Assembly (NCBI GenBank): GCA_028285345.1
Contig: JANQPT010000029.1
Location: 62,001-126,000, forward strand
DNA: 64,000 bases
Reading direction: 5' to 3'
From: Planctomycetales bacterium
GTDB lineage: Bacteria > Planctomycetota > Planctomycetia > Planctomycetales > Planctomycetaceae
Under the pieces are notes generated by a model that did no database searches, had not been told where the DNA came from, and worked only from the letters and a program-made list of their open reading frames with translations. Shown here piece by piece: positions 35,380 to 44,064 of the stretch. Made by a program: the position numbers and the translations under genes. The number at the start of each line of letters is the position of its first letter. The stretch's first letter is position 1.

Positions 35380-37574
35380 ACGCCACCCGAACATTGACCT
35401 TTTTGTGGACCCCCTGGACGCTGATTGTGTCGGTGCTGGTGGTATTGGTTACCGCTGGACTCTGCTTTGCGGCTTGGCGGCGAAGCGGCTATCGCAAGTC
35501 CTTTGGATTGTTGGAACTCTTACGGCTCGTGTTGGTCATTTTCGCCGCGTTGATGTTCAACCAGCCCGAATACATTGAGGAATATCGTCCCGAGGACAAG
35601 CCGACGGTCGCGGTCCTCTGGGATGCCTCGCCAAGCATGAATACCAGGGACGTTCGCGCACCAGGTCAACCGGGCGCAAGCGCTGTCACCCGCAGTGAAA
35701 AGATCGCGCCGTTGACGGAATCTGAATCGTGGAACACGCTCAGCGAGCGCGTCAATGTTGTCATTCAGCCCTTTGCAGAAGCCAAACAGGGGCATGGCAG
35801 CAATCTCTACCAGCCGTTGGCCGACGCGTTGGAACAGCAATCCCAGTTGCTGGGAATCGTGTTTATTTCCGACGGTGATTGGAACGAAGGTTTGCCGCCC
35901 GTCCAGGCGGCGTCTCGATTGCGTTTGAAGAACATTCCTGTATTCGCGATCCCGGTCGGCAGTCCCGAGCCGCTGCCCGACGTCGAGTTGCTCAGCCTCG
36001 ACGCGCCGACCTTCGGAGTGATCGGCAAGTCAGTCCGCATCCCGTTTACGGTCAACAGTTCGTTGCCGCGAGATCAAGTAGCGACCGTCACTTTGAAAAC
36101 GTCTGGGGGCGATGAGGTCACAAGAGAGATCAACATCACGGCGATGGGACGGACGAGCGAATCAATCCTCTGGAAGCCAGAGGAAATCGGTGACTATGAA
36201 TTAACGCTCAATGTGCCGGTCCACCCGGATGAGTCGCTGGTCGACAACAACGAGCTGACCGCGCCGATTCAAATCCGCGAAGAAAAGCTACAGGTGCTGG
36301 TCGTGGAATCGTTCCCGCGCTGGGAATACCGCTACTTGCGAAATGCGCTCTCGCGGGATCCGGGCGTGGAAGTTTCCTGTCTGCTGTTTCATCCCGGGCT
36401 GAGCAAAGTCGGCGGCGGCAATAAGGATTACATCAAAGAGTTTCCCGCAGGCCTTGATGAACTGCAGAAGTTTGACGTGGTGTTTCTGGGAGACGTTGGA
36501 TTGGACGACGGGCAACTGACCGTCGAGCAATGCCGGCTGCTGAAAGGGCTGGTGGAACATCAAGCCAGCGGCCTGGTATTCATGCCGGGTCTCTACGGAC
36601 GGCAAAACTCCCTGGCGGAAACCGAGTTGGACGAACTCTATCCCGTGGTCTTAGACGAGACACAACCGGGGGGTTGGGGCTCGCGGACGCCACACCATTT
36701 CGAATTGACCGAATCAGGCCGGCGGAGCCTGCTCACCAAGCTGGCCGATACCCGTGACGAGAATATCGAAGTTTGGTCCAGTCTGCCCGGTTTTCAGTGG
36801 TACGCTCCGGTCTTGCGTGCCCGCGCCGGCAGCGACGTGCTGTGCGTTCATGAATCGGAGTCGAACAAATACGGCCGGCTGCCGCTGCTGGTCACGCGAA
36901 CCTTCGGCACCGGAAAAGTGCTGTTTATGGGGACCGATGGGGCATGGCGCTGGCGCAAAGGTGTCGAAGACAAATACCACTATCGGTTTTGGGGACAGGT
37001 GGTCCGCTGGATGGCTTATCAGCGAAACATGAACGAAGGGGAAACGATGCGGCTGTACTATTCCCCCGAGCAGCCCCAAATTGACCAGACGATGACACTC
37101 AACGCCAACGTGATGGACAAATCAGGTGAACCGCTCTCAGGCGGAGATGTGATCGCACGGATCACCGCCCCGTCGGGACAGACGGAAACGGTCCGGTTCT
37201 CGTCCACCGGCAACGAATGGGGCGCGTTCTCAGGCCGGTTCACAACGACCGAACCGGGCGATCATCAATTAGTGCTCACCTGCAAACAGACCGGAGAAGT
37301 ACTGGAAACGAAGTTTTTCGTGCAGGGTGCCGCGACCGAACGTTTGGGTAGTCCGGCACGGCCGGAAGTCTTGGAAGAAATCGCCAAAGTCACACGGGGC
37401 AAATTCCTCGATCCTGAGGATTTGGACGGGGTCGTCAATTCGCTGGCGAGCTTGCCCGATCCGCCGCCATCAGTCCGGCGGGTCCAGCTGTGGAGCAATC
37501 CGATTGTGGCTGGGATCATGGTGACTCTTTTTGGCATCTTTTGGGTAGGCCGAAAGGTCGTGGGACTGATATGA
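35376..37574 (+). CDS. membrane vWA/glutamine amidotransferase-like protein, 732 aa
   Basis: Two N-terminal membrane segments (LIVSVLVVLVTAGLCFAAW and LLRLVLVIFAALMF) are followed by a vWA-like domain with VAVLWDASPSMN (DxSxS, about residues 79-86 for the core). Ig-like strands come next, then a class I GATase-like fold beginning LQVLVVESFPRWEYRYLRNA (about 307-326) without an obvious catalytic Cys. A beta domain and C-terminal anchor (AGIMVTLFGIFWVGRKV) end it. It overlaps the previous gene by 4 nt. Same architecture as planctomycete proteins in MoxR operons; likely forms a periplasmic complex with the 33397 product. Confidence 0.87.
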   Translation: MNATRTLTFLWTPWTLIVSVLVVLVTAGLCFAAWRRSGYRKSFGLLELLRLVLVIFAALMFNQPEYIEEYRPEDKPTVAVLWDASPSMNTRDVRAPGQPGASAVTRSEKIAPLTESESWNTLSERVNVVIQPFAEAKQGHGSNLYQPLADALEQQSQLLGIVFISDGDWNEGLPPVQAASRLRLKNIPVFAIPVGSPEPLPDVELLSLDAPTFGVIGKSVRIPFTVNSSLPRDQVATVTLKTSGGDEVTREINITAMGRTSESILWKPEEIGDYELTLNVPVHPDESLVDNNELTAPIQIREEKLQVLVVESFPRWEYRYLRNALSRDPGVEVSCLLFHPGLSKVGGGNKDYIKEFPAGLDELQKFDVVFLGDVGLDDGQLTVEQCRLLKGLVEHQASGLVFMPGLYGRQNSLAETELDELYPVVLDETQPGGWGSRTPHHFELTESGRRSLLTKLADTRDENIEVWSSLPGFQWYAPVLRARAGSDVLCVHESESNKYGRLPLLVTRTFGTGKVLFMGTDGAWRWRKGVEDKYHYRFWGQVVRWMAYQRNMNEGETMRLYYSPEQPQIDQTMTLNANVMDKSGEPLSGGDVIARITAPSGQTETVRFSSTGNEWGAFSGRFTTTEPGDHQLVLTCKQTGEVLETKFFVQGAATERLGSPARPEVLEEIAKVTRGKFLDPEDLDGVVNSLASLPDPPPSVRRVQLWSNPIVAGIMVTLFGIFWVGRKVVGLI

Positions 37575-37713
37575 TACATGAGAAGGACTCTACATTGGTT
37601 TCAAAACCGTCTAACGCGTCTCGCCGACTCTCGTATGTTGGAATCTCCAACAGGCGCAACTGGGTTTGGAAACCAGCCATCGGCAATTCCTCCAGCGCAA
37701 AAAGGATATGACC

Positions 37714-40371
37714 ATGAGTAGCGCTTCGAATTCGCGTCATCAATTGCAGCTGCCTGCCTCTTTAGAGAGTCAGTTGCACGATTTTCGCCGCCGGGTCTGG
37801 GCGATCAAGATGATCGAGGCGGTATGCATCGCCTTGTTTGCGTTGATCGTGGCGTTCCTGTGCGTCTTTATGCTGGATCGAATTTGGGATACGCCGTCCA
37901 CGGTCCGCCTGGGAGTGTTCGTCGCCACATTGGCAATCTGTATGATCGTCCCCTGGTCGATCCACCGCTGGATTTGGCGACACCGGCGTCTCGATCAAGT
38001 CGCGCGTCTGTTGGCCAAGAAGTCCTTGCTGGGCGACCACCTGCTAGGCATCATCGAATTGGTGCACAGCGAATCTGAACAGGCACGATCGTTGGCGTTG
38101 TGTGAAGCTGCTGTTGAACAAGTGGCTGAGGACGCACAGGACCGGAACTTTAACGAAGCGGCACCCGACTCGCATCATCACCGTTGGGGATGGCTCGCAG
38201 GCGCGGGAATTGTTGCCGTGCTGGCGTTGATCTTGCTGGCTCCGGGAGCTACAGGAAACGCCTGGGCGCGGCTGCTGGCCCCTTGGGAGGACATTCCGAG
38301 ATATACGTTTGCCGCGGTGCAGAACCAGCCGCGCGAACTGGTTGTTCCGCACGGCGAACCGTTTTCCGTGAAGATGGTCCTCAACGACGACTCTGTGTGG
38401 CGGCCGACCGCCGGAGAGATTCGCTTGGGTAGCCAACGTCCGGTTCACGCCGATTTGACCGACGGTGTGTACGAATTCGAGATGCCGCCGCAAATCGACG
38501 ATGGTCGGATGCAGATTCGCATCGGCGATTTCGCCCAAACGGTGACAGTCAGACCGACGTTGCGTCCGGAGCTGACAGCGCTCATGGCCGACGTACAGCT
38601 GCCCGACTATTTGCAGCGTCCCGAGCCGCTCAAGAAAGACGTCCGTGGCGGTTCGATCACGCTCGTGAAAGGGAGCCGCGCCAAGTTCTCCGCAACGGCC
38701 AGTCGCGAACTCGCGTCCGCTGACGTTGACGGAACGGAGACCGCGCCGGACGGCACGACGATTACCGGCCCGGAAATCGAAATCTCCGAGTCGCTCGAAA
38801 TGCAGTTTCAATGGCAGGACCAACTCGGACTAGCCAGCAAGGAACCATTTACGCTGAGAATCACGGGGCGCGACGACGAAGCGCCGACGTTGACCTGCGA
38901 AAATCTGCCCCGCAAAAAAGTCGTCTTGGTATCGGAACAGCTGTCATTTCGAGTGAAGGCGCACGATGACTTTGGCGTGAAACTCGTCGGCATCGAATGG
39001 AAAGGTTTGGATGAGACTCTCGTCAAAAACGTCGCCAATGGCGAGCGGATCCTGGCCGCCGGCGGAAGCGAACAGGAGTCGATGGACGTCGCTGGAACGT
39101 TCTCCGCAAAGTCGTCGGGGATTGAGCCGCAGCCGATTGAAGTTCGCGTGTTTGTCGAAGACTATCTGCCCGGCCGCGAGCGGGTCTATTCGCCCCCGTA
39201 TATTCTCTATGTGCTGACCGCTGAGCAGCACGCGATTTGGGTCACGGAACAACTCAGCAAATGGCACCGCGCCGCACTGGAAGTCCGCGACCGGGAGTTG
39301 CGGCTCTTCGAAAACAACAAGGAGTTGCGCGACCTGCCGGTTGCCGAACTCGATAAAGAGGAGACGCGGGAGCGGATTCAACGGCAGTCCGCCGCAGAGC
39401 GTGCCAATGGACGCCGCCTGACGGGGTTGACGGATGTCGGCACCGAACTGATTCGCGAAGCATCGCGCAACCCGGAATTCGGTGTGGGACATCTGGAACG
39501 TTGGGCGGAGATGCTGCAGATTCTGGAGGACATCTCAGACAATCGCATGCCGAATGTCGCCGATCTGCTCAAGAATGCATCGGAAGCGAAGACTCAGCTC
39601 GCCCAAGCGAAATCGCAGAACCAGGCCCCCACCGTTGGGGAGAACCGTTCGCCGTCCGGCGGACAGCCCTCAGAGAGTGACGAGGACGATGAGTCCAAAC
39701 AAAAACCATCGATCCCGGGCATTGTCGATGGGGAGTCGTCGCAGCAACCGGACGACCCGGACGCGAAACCACAAGAGCCGGGTCAATCTCCGCCGTCGAA
39801 TCCCTCGTTTGGCCTGCCGGTCACAACGCTGAAAGGCAAGCCGGGCGAGGGCGAAGCGTGCCCGGCCGGTGAAAAGATGGAAGAGGCAGTCCAAAAGCAA
39901 GAAGAGTTGCTTGCGGAATTCGAACGAATCGCCGACGAGTTGAACAAGATTCTGGGCAACCTGGAAGGCAGCACGCTCGTCAAACGGCTGAAGGCTGCCT
40001 CGCGCGAGCAATATCAGGTCGCCGGCAAAATCAGCGATCAATTGGGCGGGACCTTTGGTCTGGCTGCCGCCCGCATTCCCCAAAAAGAACGGCAGGCTCT
40101 CAAAGATCTGTCCGGGGTTGAGGTCAAGAGCAGCGAAAAAGTCTCCCTGATCATGGATGACATGCAGGCCTACTTCCAGCGGCGGCGGCTGATGCCGTTC
40201 AAAACGGTGTTGGAAGACATGCGAGAACAGGACGTCATCGGCGGCCTGAGAGACTTGAGCGACGACATTCCCAAAGAGCACGGCCTGTCGATCGCTCAGG
40301 CGGAGTATTGGTCCGATTCGCTGGATCGTTGGGCAGAAGACTTGGTGGATCCCGCCTCCGGCGGCACATGA
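37714..40371 (+). CDS. long membrane-anchored coiled-coil protein, part before in-frame TGA
   Basis: Start ATG 37714 has AAGGA about 7 nt upstream; another ATG 6 nt earlier is possible. 885 residues to the TGA. Two membrane segments near the N-terminus (IALFALIVAFLCVFML and LGVFVATLAICMIVPW) and a third at about 155-175 (LAGAGIVAVLALILLAPG), then Ig-like beta domains, a long helical region, a low-complexity acidic/Pro/Ser stretch (about 620-690), and more coiled coil. The layout recalls DUF4175-type proteins, a weak match. The frame does not look finished at the TGA (SGGT then stop): downstream codons continue the same helical protein. Confidence 0.85.
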   Translation: MSSASNSRHQLQLPASLESQLHDFRRRVWAIKMIEAVCIALFALIVAFLCVFMLDRIWDTPSTVRLGVFVATLAICMIVPWSIHRWIWRHRRLDQVARLLAKKSLLGDHLLGIIELVHSESEQARSLALCEAAVEQVAEDAQDRNFNEAAPDSHHHRWGWLAGAGIVAVLALILLAPGATGNAWARLLAPWEDIPRYTFAAVQNQPRELVVPHGEPFSVKMVLNDDSVWRPTAGEIRLGSQRPVHADLTDGVYEFEMPPQIDDGRMQIRIGDFAQTVTVRPTLRPELTALMADVQLPDYLQRPEPLKKDVRGGSITLVKGSRAKFSATASRELASADVDGTETAPDGTTITGPEIEISESLEMQFQWQDQLGLASKEPFTLRITGRDDEAPTLTCENLPRKKVVLVSEQLSFRVKAHDDFGVKLVGIEWKGLDETLVKNVANGERILAAGGSEQESMDVAGTFSAKSSGIEPQPIEVRVFVEDYLPGRERVYSPPYILYVLTAEQHAIWVTEQLSKWHRAALEVRDRELRLFENNKELRDLPVAELDKEETRERIQRQSAAERANGRRLTGLTDVGTELIREASRNPEFGVGHLERWAEMLQILEDISDNRMPNVADLLKNASEAKTQLAQAKSQNQAPTVGENRSPSGGQPSESDEDDESKQKPSIPGIVDGESSQQPDDPDAKPQEPGQSPPSNPSFGLPVTTLKGKPGEGEACPAGEKMEEAVQKQEELLAEFERIADELNKILGNLEGSTLVKRLKAASREQYQVAGKISDQLGGTFGLAAARIPQKERQALKDLSGVEVKSSEKVSLIMDDMQAYFQRRRLMPFKTVLEDMREQDVIGGLRDLSDDIPKEHGLSIAQAEYWSDSLDRWAEDLVDPASGGT

Positions 40372-40403
40372 CCGGGCGGCAAATCGCGCGGCAGTTTGCC
40401 GCC
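40369..40403 (+). other. in-frame TGA with immediate downstream stem-loop (candidate recoding site)
   Basis: TGA at 40369-40371 is followed by CCG and then GGCGGCAAA (40375-40383), which pairs perfectly with TTTGCCGCC (40395-40403). The 11-nt interval can add a U-G pair and a GC/GC pair, leaving a GCG apical loop that begins 16 nt after the TGA. Spacing, stem and a loop starting with G fit the usual description of bacterial SECIS elements. UGA-C is also a leaky stop context. The stem may however arise simply because Gly-Gly-Lys and Leu-Pro-Pro codons are complementary. Confidence 0.5.
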
Positions 40404-40983
40404 TTCGATCGTGTTGGAAGTTTTGCAGGTTTTGGAAGCGGAAATCAATTTGCGTGAAGAAACGCGCGTGGCCGAGCAGGCCAAACCCGCGCTGAAGAAG
40501 GAGGAATACAAAGAGGAAGCCGGCAAACTCTCGAAGACTCAGAAAGAGCTGCAGGACCGGATCGAAAAAGTCACGCAGCGGATTCGCGAGTTGCCTGAGG
40601 GCGAATTGATGTTTGGCAAGGAGATCGCACTGCTGACGCGGGTCACCGAAGTGATGGACGAAACGGTCGGCATATTGGCACGTCCGGAAACCGGTGCGCC
40701 AGCGATCGCGGCCGAGACGGAGATCATCGAATTGCTGCTGCAATCGAAGCGGATCAATCCCAAGGGCGGCGGTGGCGGCGGTGGAAACACACCCGGCGGC
40801 GGTGGCGGCGGAGATACGCAGGACGCTGCGCTGGCCTTAATCGGCAGCGGCGTCAATGACAAAGAGCACCGCGTAGATCCCGGCACGACGCAATCGGTCG
40901 GGGAAACGGGCCGCGGCTTGCCGGAGGAATTTCGCGCCGGATTGGACGAGTATTTTCACCGGCTGGAACGGCCGCAAAATTGA
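40372..40983 (+). CDS. C-terminal part of the same protein, in frame after TGA
   Basis: 203 codons continue in the same phase as the 37714 gene (PGGKSRGSLPPSIVLEVLQV onward). The segment is helical (EAEINLREETRVAEQAK, then a KLSKTQKELQDRI coiled coil), then a Gly-rich linker with two runs of Gly near 40770-40815, and ends GLDEYFHRLERPQN. If translated separately it would need TTG 40396 or a late ATG (40609) without a clear ribosome site. With readthrough the protein is 1089 residues with the recoded residue at 886. The stop overlaps the next start (TGATG). Confidence 0.7.
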   Translation, partial: PGGKSRGSLPPSIVLEVLQVLEAEINLREETRVAEQAKPALKKEEYKEEAGKLSKTQKELQDRIEKVTQRIRELPEGELMFGKEIALLTRVTEVMDETVGILARPETGAPAIAAETEIIELLLQSKRINPKGGGGGGGNTPGGGGGGDTQDAALALIGSGVNDKEHRVDPGTTQSVGETGRGLPEEFRAGLDEYFHRLERPQN

Positions 40984-41942
40984 TGGGACCCGCGATGATG
41001 AGAGTTTTCGCTCGCTGCATTTTCGCCTGTTTGATGGTGTGCTGTCTCGCTGAGGGCGCCGCCGCGCAGCAAGCTGCGCCGGCGGCGAAGCCGAAGAAGA
41101 AGCCGGCGGCCGACGTCCAAGCTGACCAGGCGAAGAAGAAGGCCGCTCAAGCGAAGAAGAGAAAAGCACGAGCCGCTGCCAGAAAGAAAGCGGCAGAGAT
41201 GGCTGAGGAGGCGGCACAAGCGGCGATAAAATTACAGCAGGCGAACTTAGTGAACCAATTCCATCCGCAGTATGAGCGGCTGTTTAAGGTGGAATTGGCG
41301 TTCGTCAAACGGATCTGCAAACTCAGTGATGAGCAGCAAAAGCAGCTCTCCGAGTTAGCGGGACCGGCATTGATAAACATCGCGGGCGGCAACGTCGCGG
41401 GAGACGCGGCAAAGCTGAGGGTCGTCCAACAACAGGTGGCGGTCCGTCGCCGGGGGATTCCTGCAAATCCTCGAAAAAACGTTCAAAAGGCGATCGCGAA
41501 TTTGCTGGAGGAGCACTTTTCCGAGAACTTCGCGGCAACTTATCAGAATGAAATTGACGCCCGCAACGAAAGTCATAAACGCGCTTCGGCGCTGTTTCTG
41601 GTCGGGTTCCTTGATGAGCGGTTGGTGCTGACCGAAGAGCAGCGGACGAAATTGACCGACGTGCTGATGCGGACGTGGCAGGACGATTGGTTCCGGGCAA
41701 TTCGGTACATGCGCAGCAACAACCACTATTTCCCCACGGTCCCCGACCGGTCCGTCTCCAAACATCTCACGCCCCGGCAGAAACTGATTTGGCGCGGAAT
41801 TCAAAAGGTGAACTTCGGCCGCAACCATAATGAAGGCTTTGACGTCGGTAACGTCGTTGTGGACGACTTTGAAATTGTGGCCCCCAAACCCGACCAGGAA
41901 GACCCTGTCGACGCGGACGCTGAGGCGGCCGATTCCGAGTAA
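40983..41942 (+). CDS. secreted Lys/Ala-rich helical protein, 319 aa
   Basis: The ATG overlaps the previous stop (TGATG), arguing for coupling; ATG 40995 is an alternative. A signal peptide (VFARCIFACLMVCCLAEGAAA) is followed by a low-complexity Lys/Ala segment (about residues 30-85), then a mostly helical domain with two LSDEQ/LTEEQ-type motifs (CKLSDEQQKQL, LVLTEEQRTKL). The tail is acidic. The next gene encodes a protein with the same plan, so they are probable paralogues. Exported; function unknown, presumably a periplasmic part of the MoxR-operon complex. Confidence 0.85.
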   Translation: MGPAMMRVFARCIFACLMVCCLAEGAAAQQAAPAAKPKKKPAADVQADQAKKKAAQAKKRKARAAARKKAAEMAEEAAQAAIKLQQANLVNQFHPQYERLFKVELAFVKRICKLSDEQQKQLSELAGPALINIAGGNVAGDAAKLRVVQQQVAVRRRGIPANPRKNVQKAIANLLEEHFSENFAATYQNEIDARNESHKRASALFLVGFLDERLVLTEEQRTKLTDVLMRTWQDDWFRAIRYMRSNNHYFPTVPDRSVSKHLTPRQKLIWRGIQKVNFGRNHNEGFDVGNVVVDDFEIVAPKPDQEDPVDADAEAADSE

Positions 41943-41950
41943 GATCGATC

Positions 41951-42826
41951 ATGATTCAGATTCGGCAATTATTGCTCTACGGATTGACGGCGTGCTTGGT
42001 CTGCGCCGCAATGGGGCAATTGTTTGCCAAGGACGACGAATTTAAGGCGCTGATCAAAGAAGACGATCAGGCGCCGGAAGAAGTCAACGACATCAATCAG
42101 GCCCGTCTGATTCAGCAGAACCAGATTAATGAGCAGCAATTCGAGCGCTGGGTCTTTCAAAATGTACAATCAGCCCGCGAAGGCCGCAAACGGCTGGTCA
42201 GCACAATGGAACTGCAGATTGAGGCCGTTGACGAGTTGTGCGGTCTGAGCGACTTGCAGCGCCAAAAACTCGACTTGGCCGCCCGGGGCGATATCGCCCG
42301 GTTTTTCGACGAGTTTGAAATTGTCCGCGAAAAGTTTCGCTCCTTCAAAAAAGAAAACGACGACCCCAACCAATTCAATCAAGTCTGGAATCGCCTCTGG
42401 CAGGACATCGGTCCGCTGCAAAGAAAGTTGAACGCAGGCCTGTTTAGCTCAGACTCCCTGTTCCGCAAGGTCATTCGTCACACGCTGAACGCCGAACAGT
42501 TATCCAAGTATGAAGAGGATCAACTCCAGCGACGGCAGTTTCAGTATCACGCGCGTCTGGAGTTGCTGGTCGACGAGATGGAGCGGGGGATGCCGCTAAC
42601 CGCCGAGCAGCGAACGAAATTCCTGAAAATCTTAAAGGACCAGACGGAACCGCCGCTGATATTCGGTCAGAACGACTTTCGCGTGATGATGCTGGGTGCG
42701 GCGAAGATTCCTTCGGAGACGCTCAAACCGATTTTTGACGACGTGCAATGGAAGGCGCTGACGGCGCAGTTTATGGTCGCCCGGCAACAAGAACGCTGGC
42801 TCCGGCAGCAAAAGGTTATCAACTAA
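41951..42826 (+). CDS. secreted helical protein, 291 aa, probable paralogue of the 40983 product
   Basis: A signal peptide (LLLYGLTACLVCAAMGQLFA) precedes a highly helical, charged domain. ELCGLSDLQRQKLDLAARG and GMPLTAEQRTKFLKIL are placed like the CKLSDEQQKQL and LVLTEEQRTKL motifs of the preceding protein, so the two appear to be diverged duplicates. Starts 8 nt after the previous stop. No enzymatic motif. Likely exported and acting with its neighbour. Confidence 0.85.
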   Translation: MIQIRQLLLYGLTACLVCAAMGQLFAKDDEFKALIKEDDQAPEEVNDINQARLIQQNQINEQQFERWVFQNVQSAREGRKRLVSTMELQIEAVDELCGLSDLQRQKLDLAARGDIARFFDEFEIVREKFRSFKKENDDPNQFNQVWNRLWQDIGPLQRKLNAGLFSSDSLFRKVIRHTLNAEQLSKYEEDQLQRRQFQYHARLELLVDEMERGMPLTAEQRTKFLKILKDQTEPPLIFGQNDFRVMMLGAAKIPSETLKPIFDDVQWKALTAQFMVARQQERWLRQQKVIN

Positions 42827-42963
42827 CTGAGGCGCAAACGTTTCCACTTAGTCGCGACACGTGGCTTCAAAGCCCTCCGGTGCATCTCGCAGACACTGGT
42901 ATTGCAGTATCTCGAACAAGCGCAACCCGGTTTTGGAACTGGCTCAACAGAAAGCGTGAAATA

Positions 42964-44058
42964 ATGGTTCAGCAAGTCAGAACGGGTGAATCTCGCCAGA
43001 CGGCGATCGGCGTGCGGTTCGCAGCGACGACAGTGGCCGCAATTTGCGTGACGATCATCAGCTGGCTGCCCGGCGAAGCGTCCGCGCAATTACCGTCGAT
43101 CCGCCACGGCGAAGTCGTTCCGCGCGACGTCCGGGAAATGTACGACCGCGGGCTGCAATACCTTGCCAAAGCGCAGTCGGACAAGGGCGACTGGAAGGAC
43201 GGCCAGAGCGGACCGGGGGTGACCGGCCTGGCGATCATGGTCTTCATGGCGTCCGGAGAGGATCCCAACTACGGGATTTACAGCACCAACATCCGCCGCG
43301 CTTTGCGGAGCATTATTACCAAGCAAGATGCTGGAACCGGATATCTCGGCAACAGTATGTATCACCACGGCTTTGGAATGCTCGGTTTGGCCGAGGCCTA
43401 CGGAGCCGTCGACGAACGAAATCTCTGGCCGGACGGCGGAGCGAAGGGCCGCTCCATCGGAGAAGCCCTGGAATTAGCCGTCCGCAGCGCAGTGACCTCG
43501 CAAAAGAAGAACAGTGTTGGGGCTTGGCGATACTCTCCCCAATCCAACGACGCCGACACATCGGTCAGCGGCGCGGTCCTCGTGGGATTGCTTGCGGCAC
43601 GAAACGCGGGAATTGAAGTTCCCGACTCTTCGATCGACAAGGCGATCGCGTATTACACCAGTTGTACGTCGACGAGCGGATACGTCTCCTATTCGGGCGG
43701 TCTGGGTCATTCCGGGGAATCGACAGCCCGAACGTCGATCGCCACGCTGGTCTACGCGATCGCCCACCGAAAGGATCTGCCGCAATACAAGAACGCCCTC
43801 AAGAAATTGGTGGGCACTGTAGGAATGAGTTCCGGCGGACATTATGCGGAGTACACCCGCTACTACCAGGCCCAGGCGCTGTTTCAGGGCGATGCGGAAG
43901 CGTGGAAAAAGTGGAATAAATTGCTGATCCGCCAATTGAAATCAACGCAGCGTCCCGACGGCAGCTTTCAGGGCCAGTTCGGAACATCGCTCGCCACCAC
44001 GATGAATCTGCTGGCCCTGGCACTGAATTACCGATTCCTTCCCATTTACGAGCGATAA
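42964..44058 (+). CDS. secreted alpha-toroid (prenyltransferase/squalene-oxidase repeat) protein
   Basis: Start ATG 42964 gives a leader (IGVRFAATTVAAICVTIISW, ending EASA); a longer frame to 42748 lies inside the previous gene and is rejected. The body consists of toroid repeats: GLQYLAKAQSDKGDWKDG, GPGVTGLAIMVFMASG, YHHGFGMLGLAEAYG, ADTSVSGAVLVGLLAARNAG and QLKSTQRPDGSFQGQFG. This fold serves squalene cyclases and prenyltransferases but also non-catalytic binding; the DXDD cyclase acid is absent. An exported toroid within a MoxR operon is probably a binding or scaffold protein. Spacing to the next gene is 6 nt. Confidence 0.87.
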   Translation: MVQQVRTGESRQTAIGVRFAATTVAAICVTIISWLPGEASAQLPSIRHGEVVPRDVREMYDRGLQYLAKAQSDKGDWKDGQSGPGVTGLAIMVFMASGEDPNYGIYSTNIRRALRSIITKQDAGTGYLGNSMYHHGFGMLGLAEAYGAVDERNLWPDGGAKGRSIGEALELAVRSAVTSQKKNSVGAWRYSPQSNDADTSVSGAVLVGLLAARNAGIEVPDSSIDKAIAYYTSCTSTSGYVSYSGGLGHSGESTARTSIATLVYAIAHRKDLPQYKNALKKLVGTVGMSSGGHYAEYTRYYQAQALFQGDAEAWKKWNKLLIRQLKSTQRPDGSFQGQFGTSLATTMNLLALALNYRFLPIYER

Positions 44059-44064
44059 CTCCTC

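Noticed and set aside
40369..40396. Programmed frameshift as the explanation of the interrupted coiled-coil gene
   Set aside because: The codons after the TGA are in the same phase as those before it (8 codons to TTG 40396), so no frame change is needed; only readthrough, recoding or a substitution can join them.
39670..40743. 357-codon open frame antisense across the TGA site
   Set aside because: Shadow of the coiled-coil gene. The sense frame before and after the TGA has coherent helical sequence and neighbouring coupled genes.
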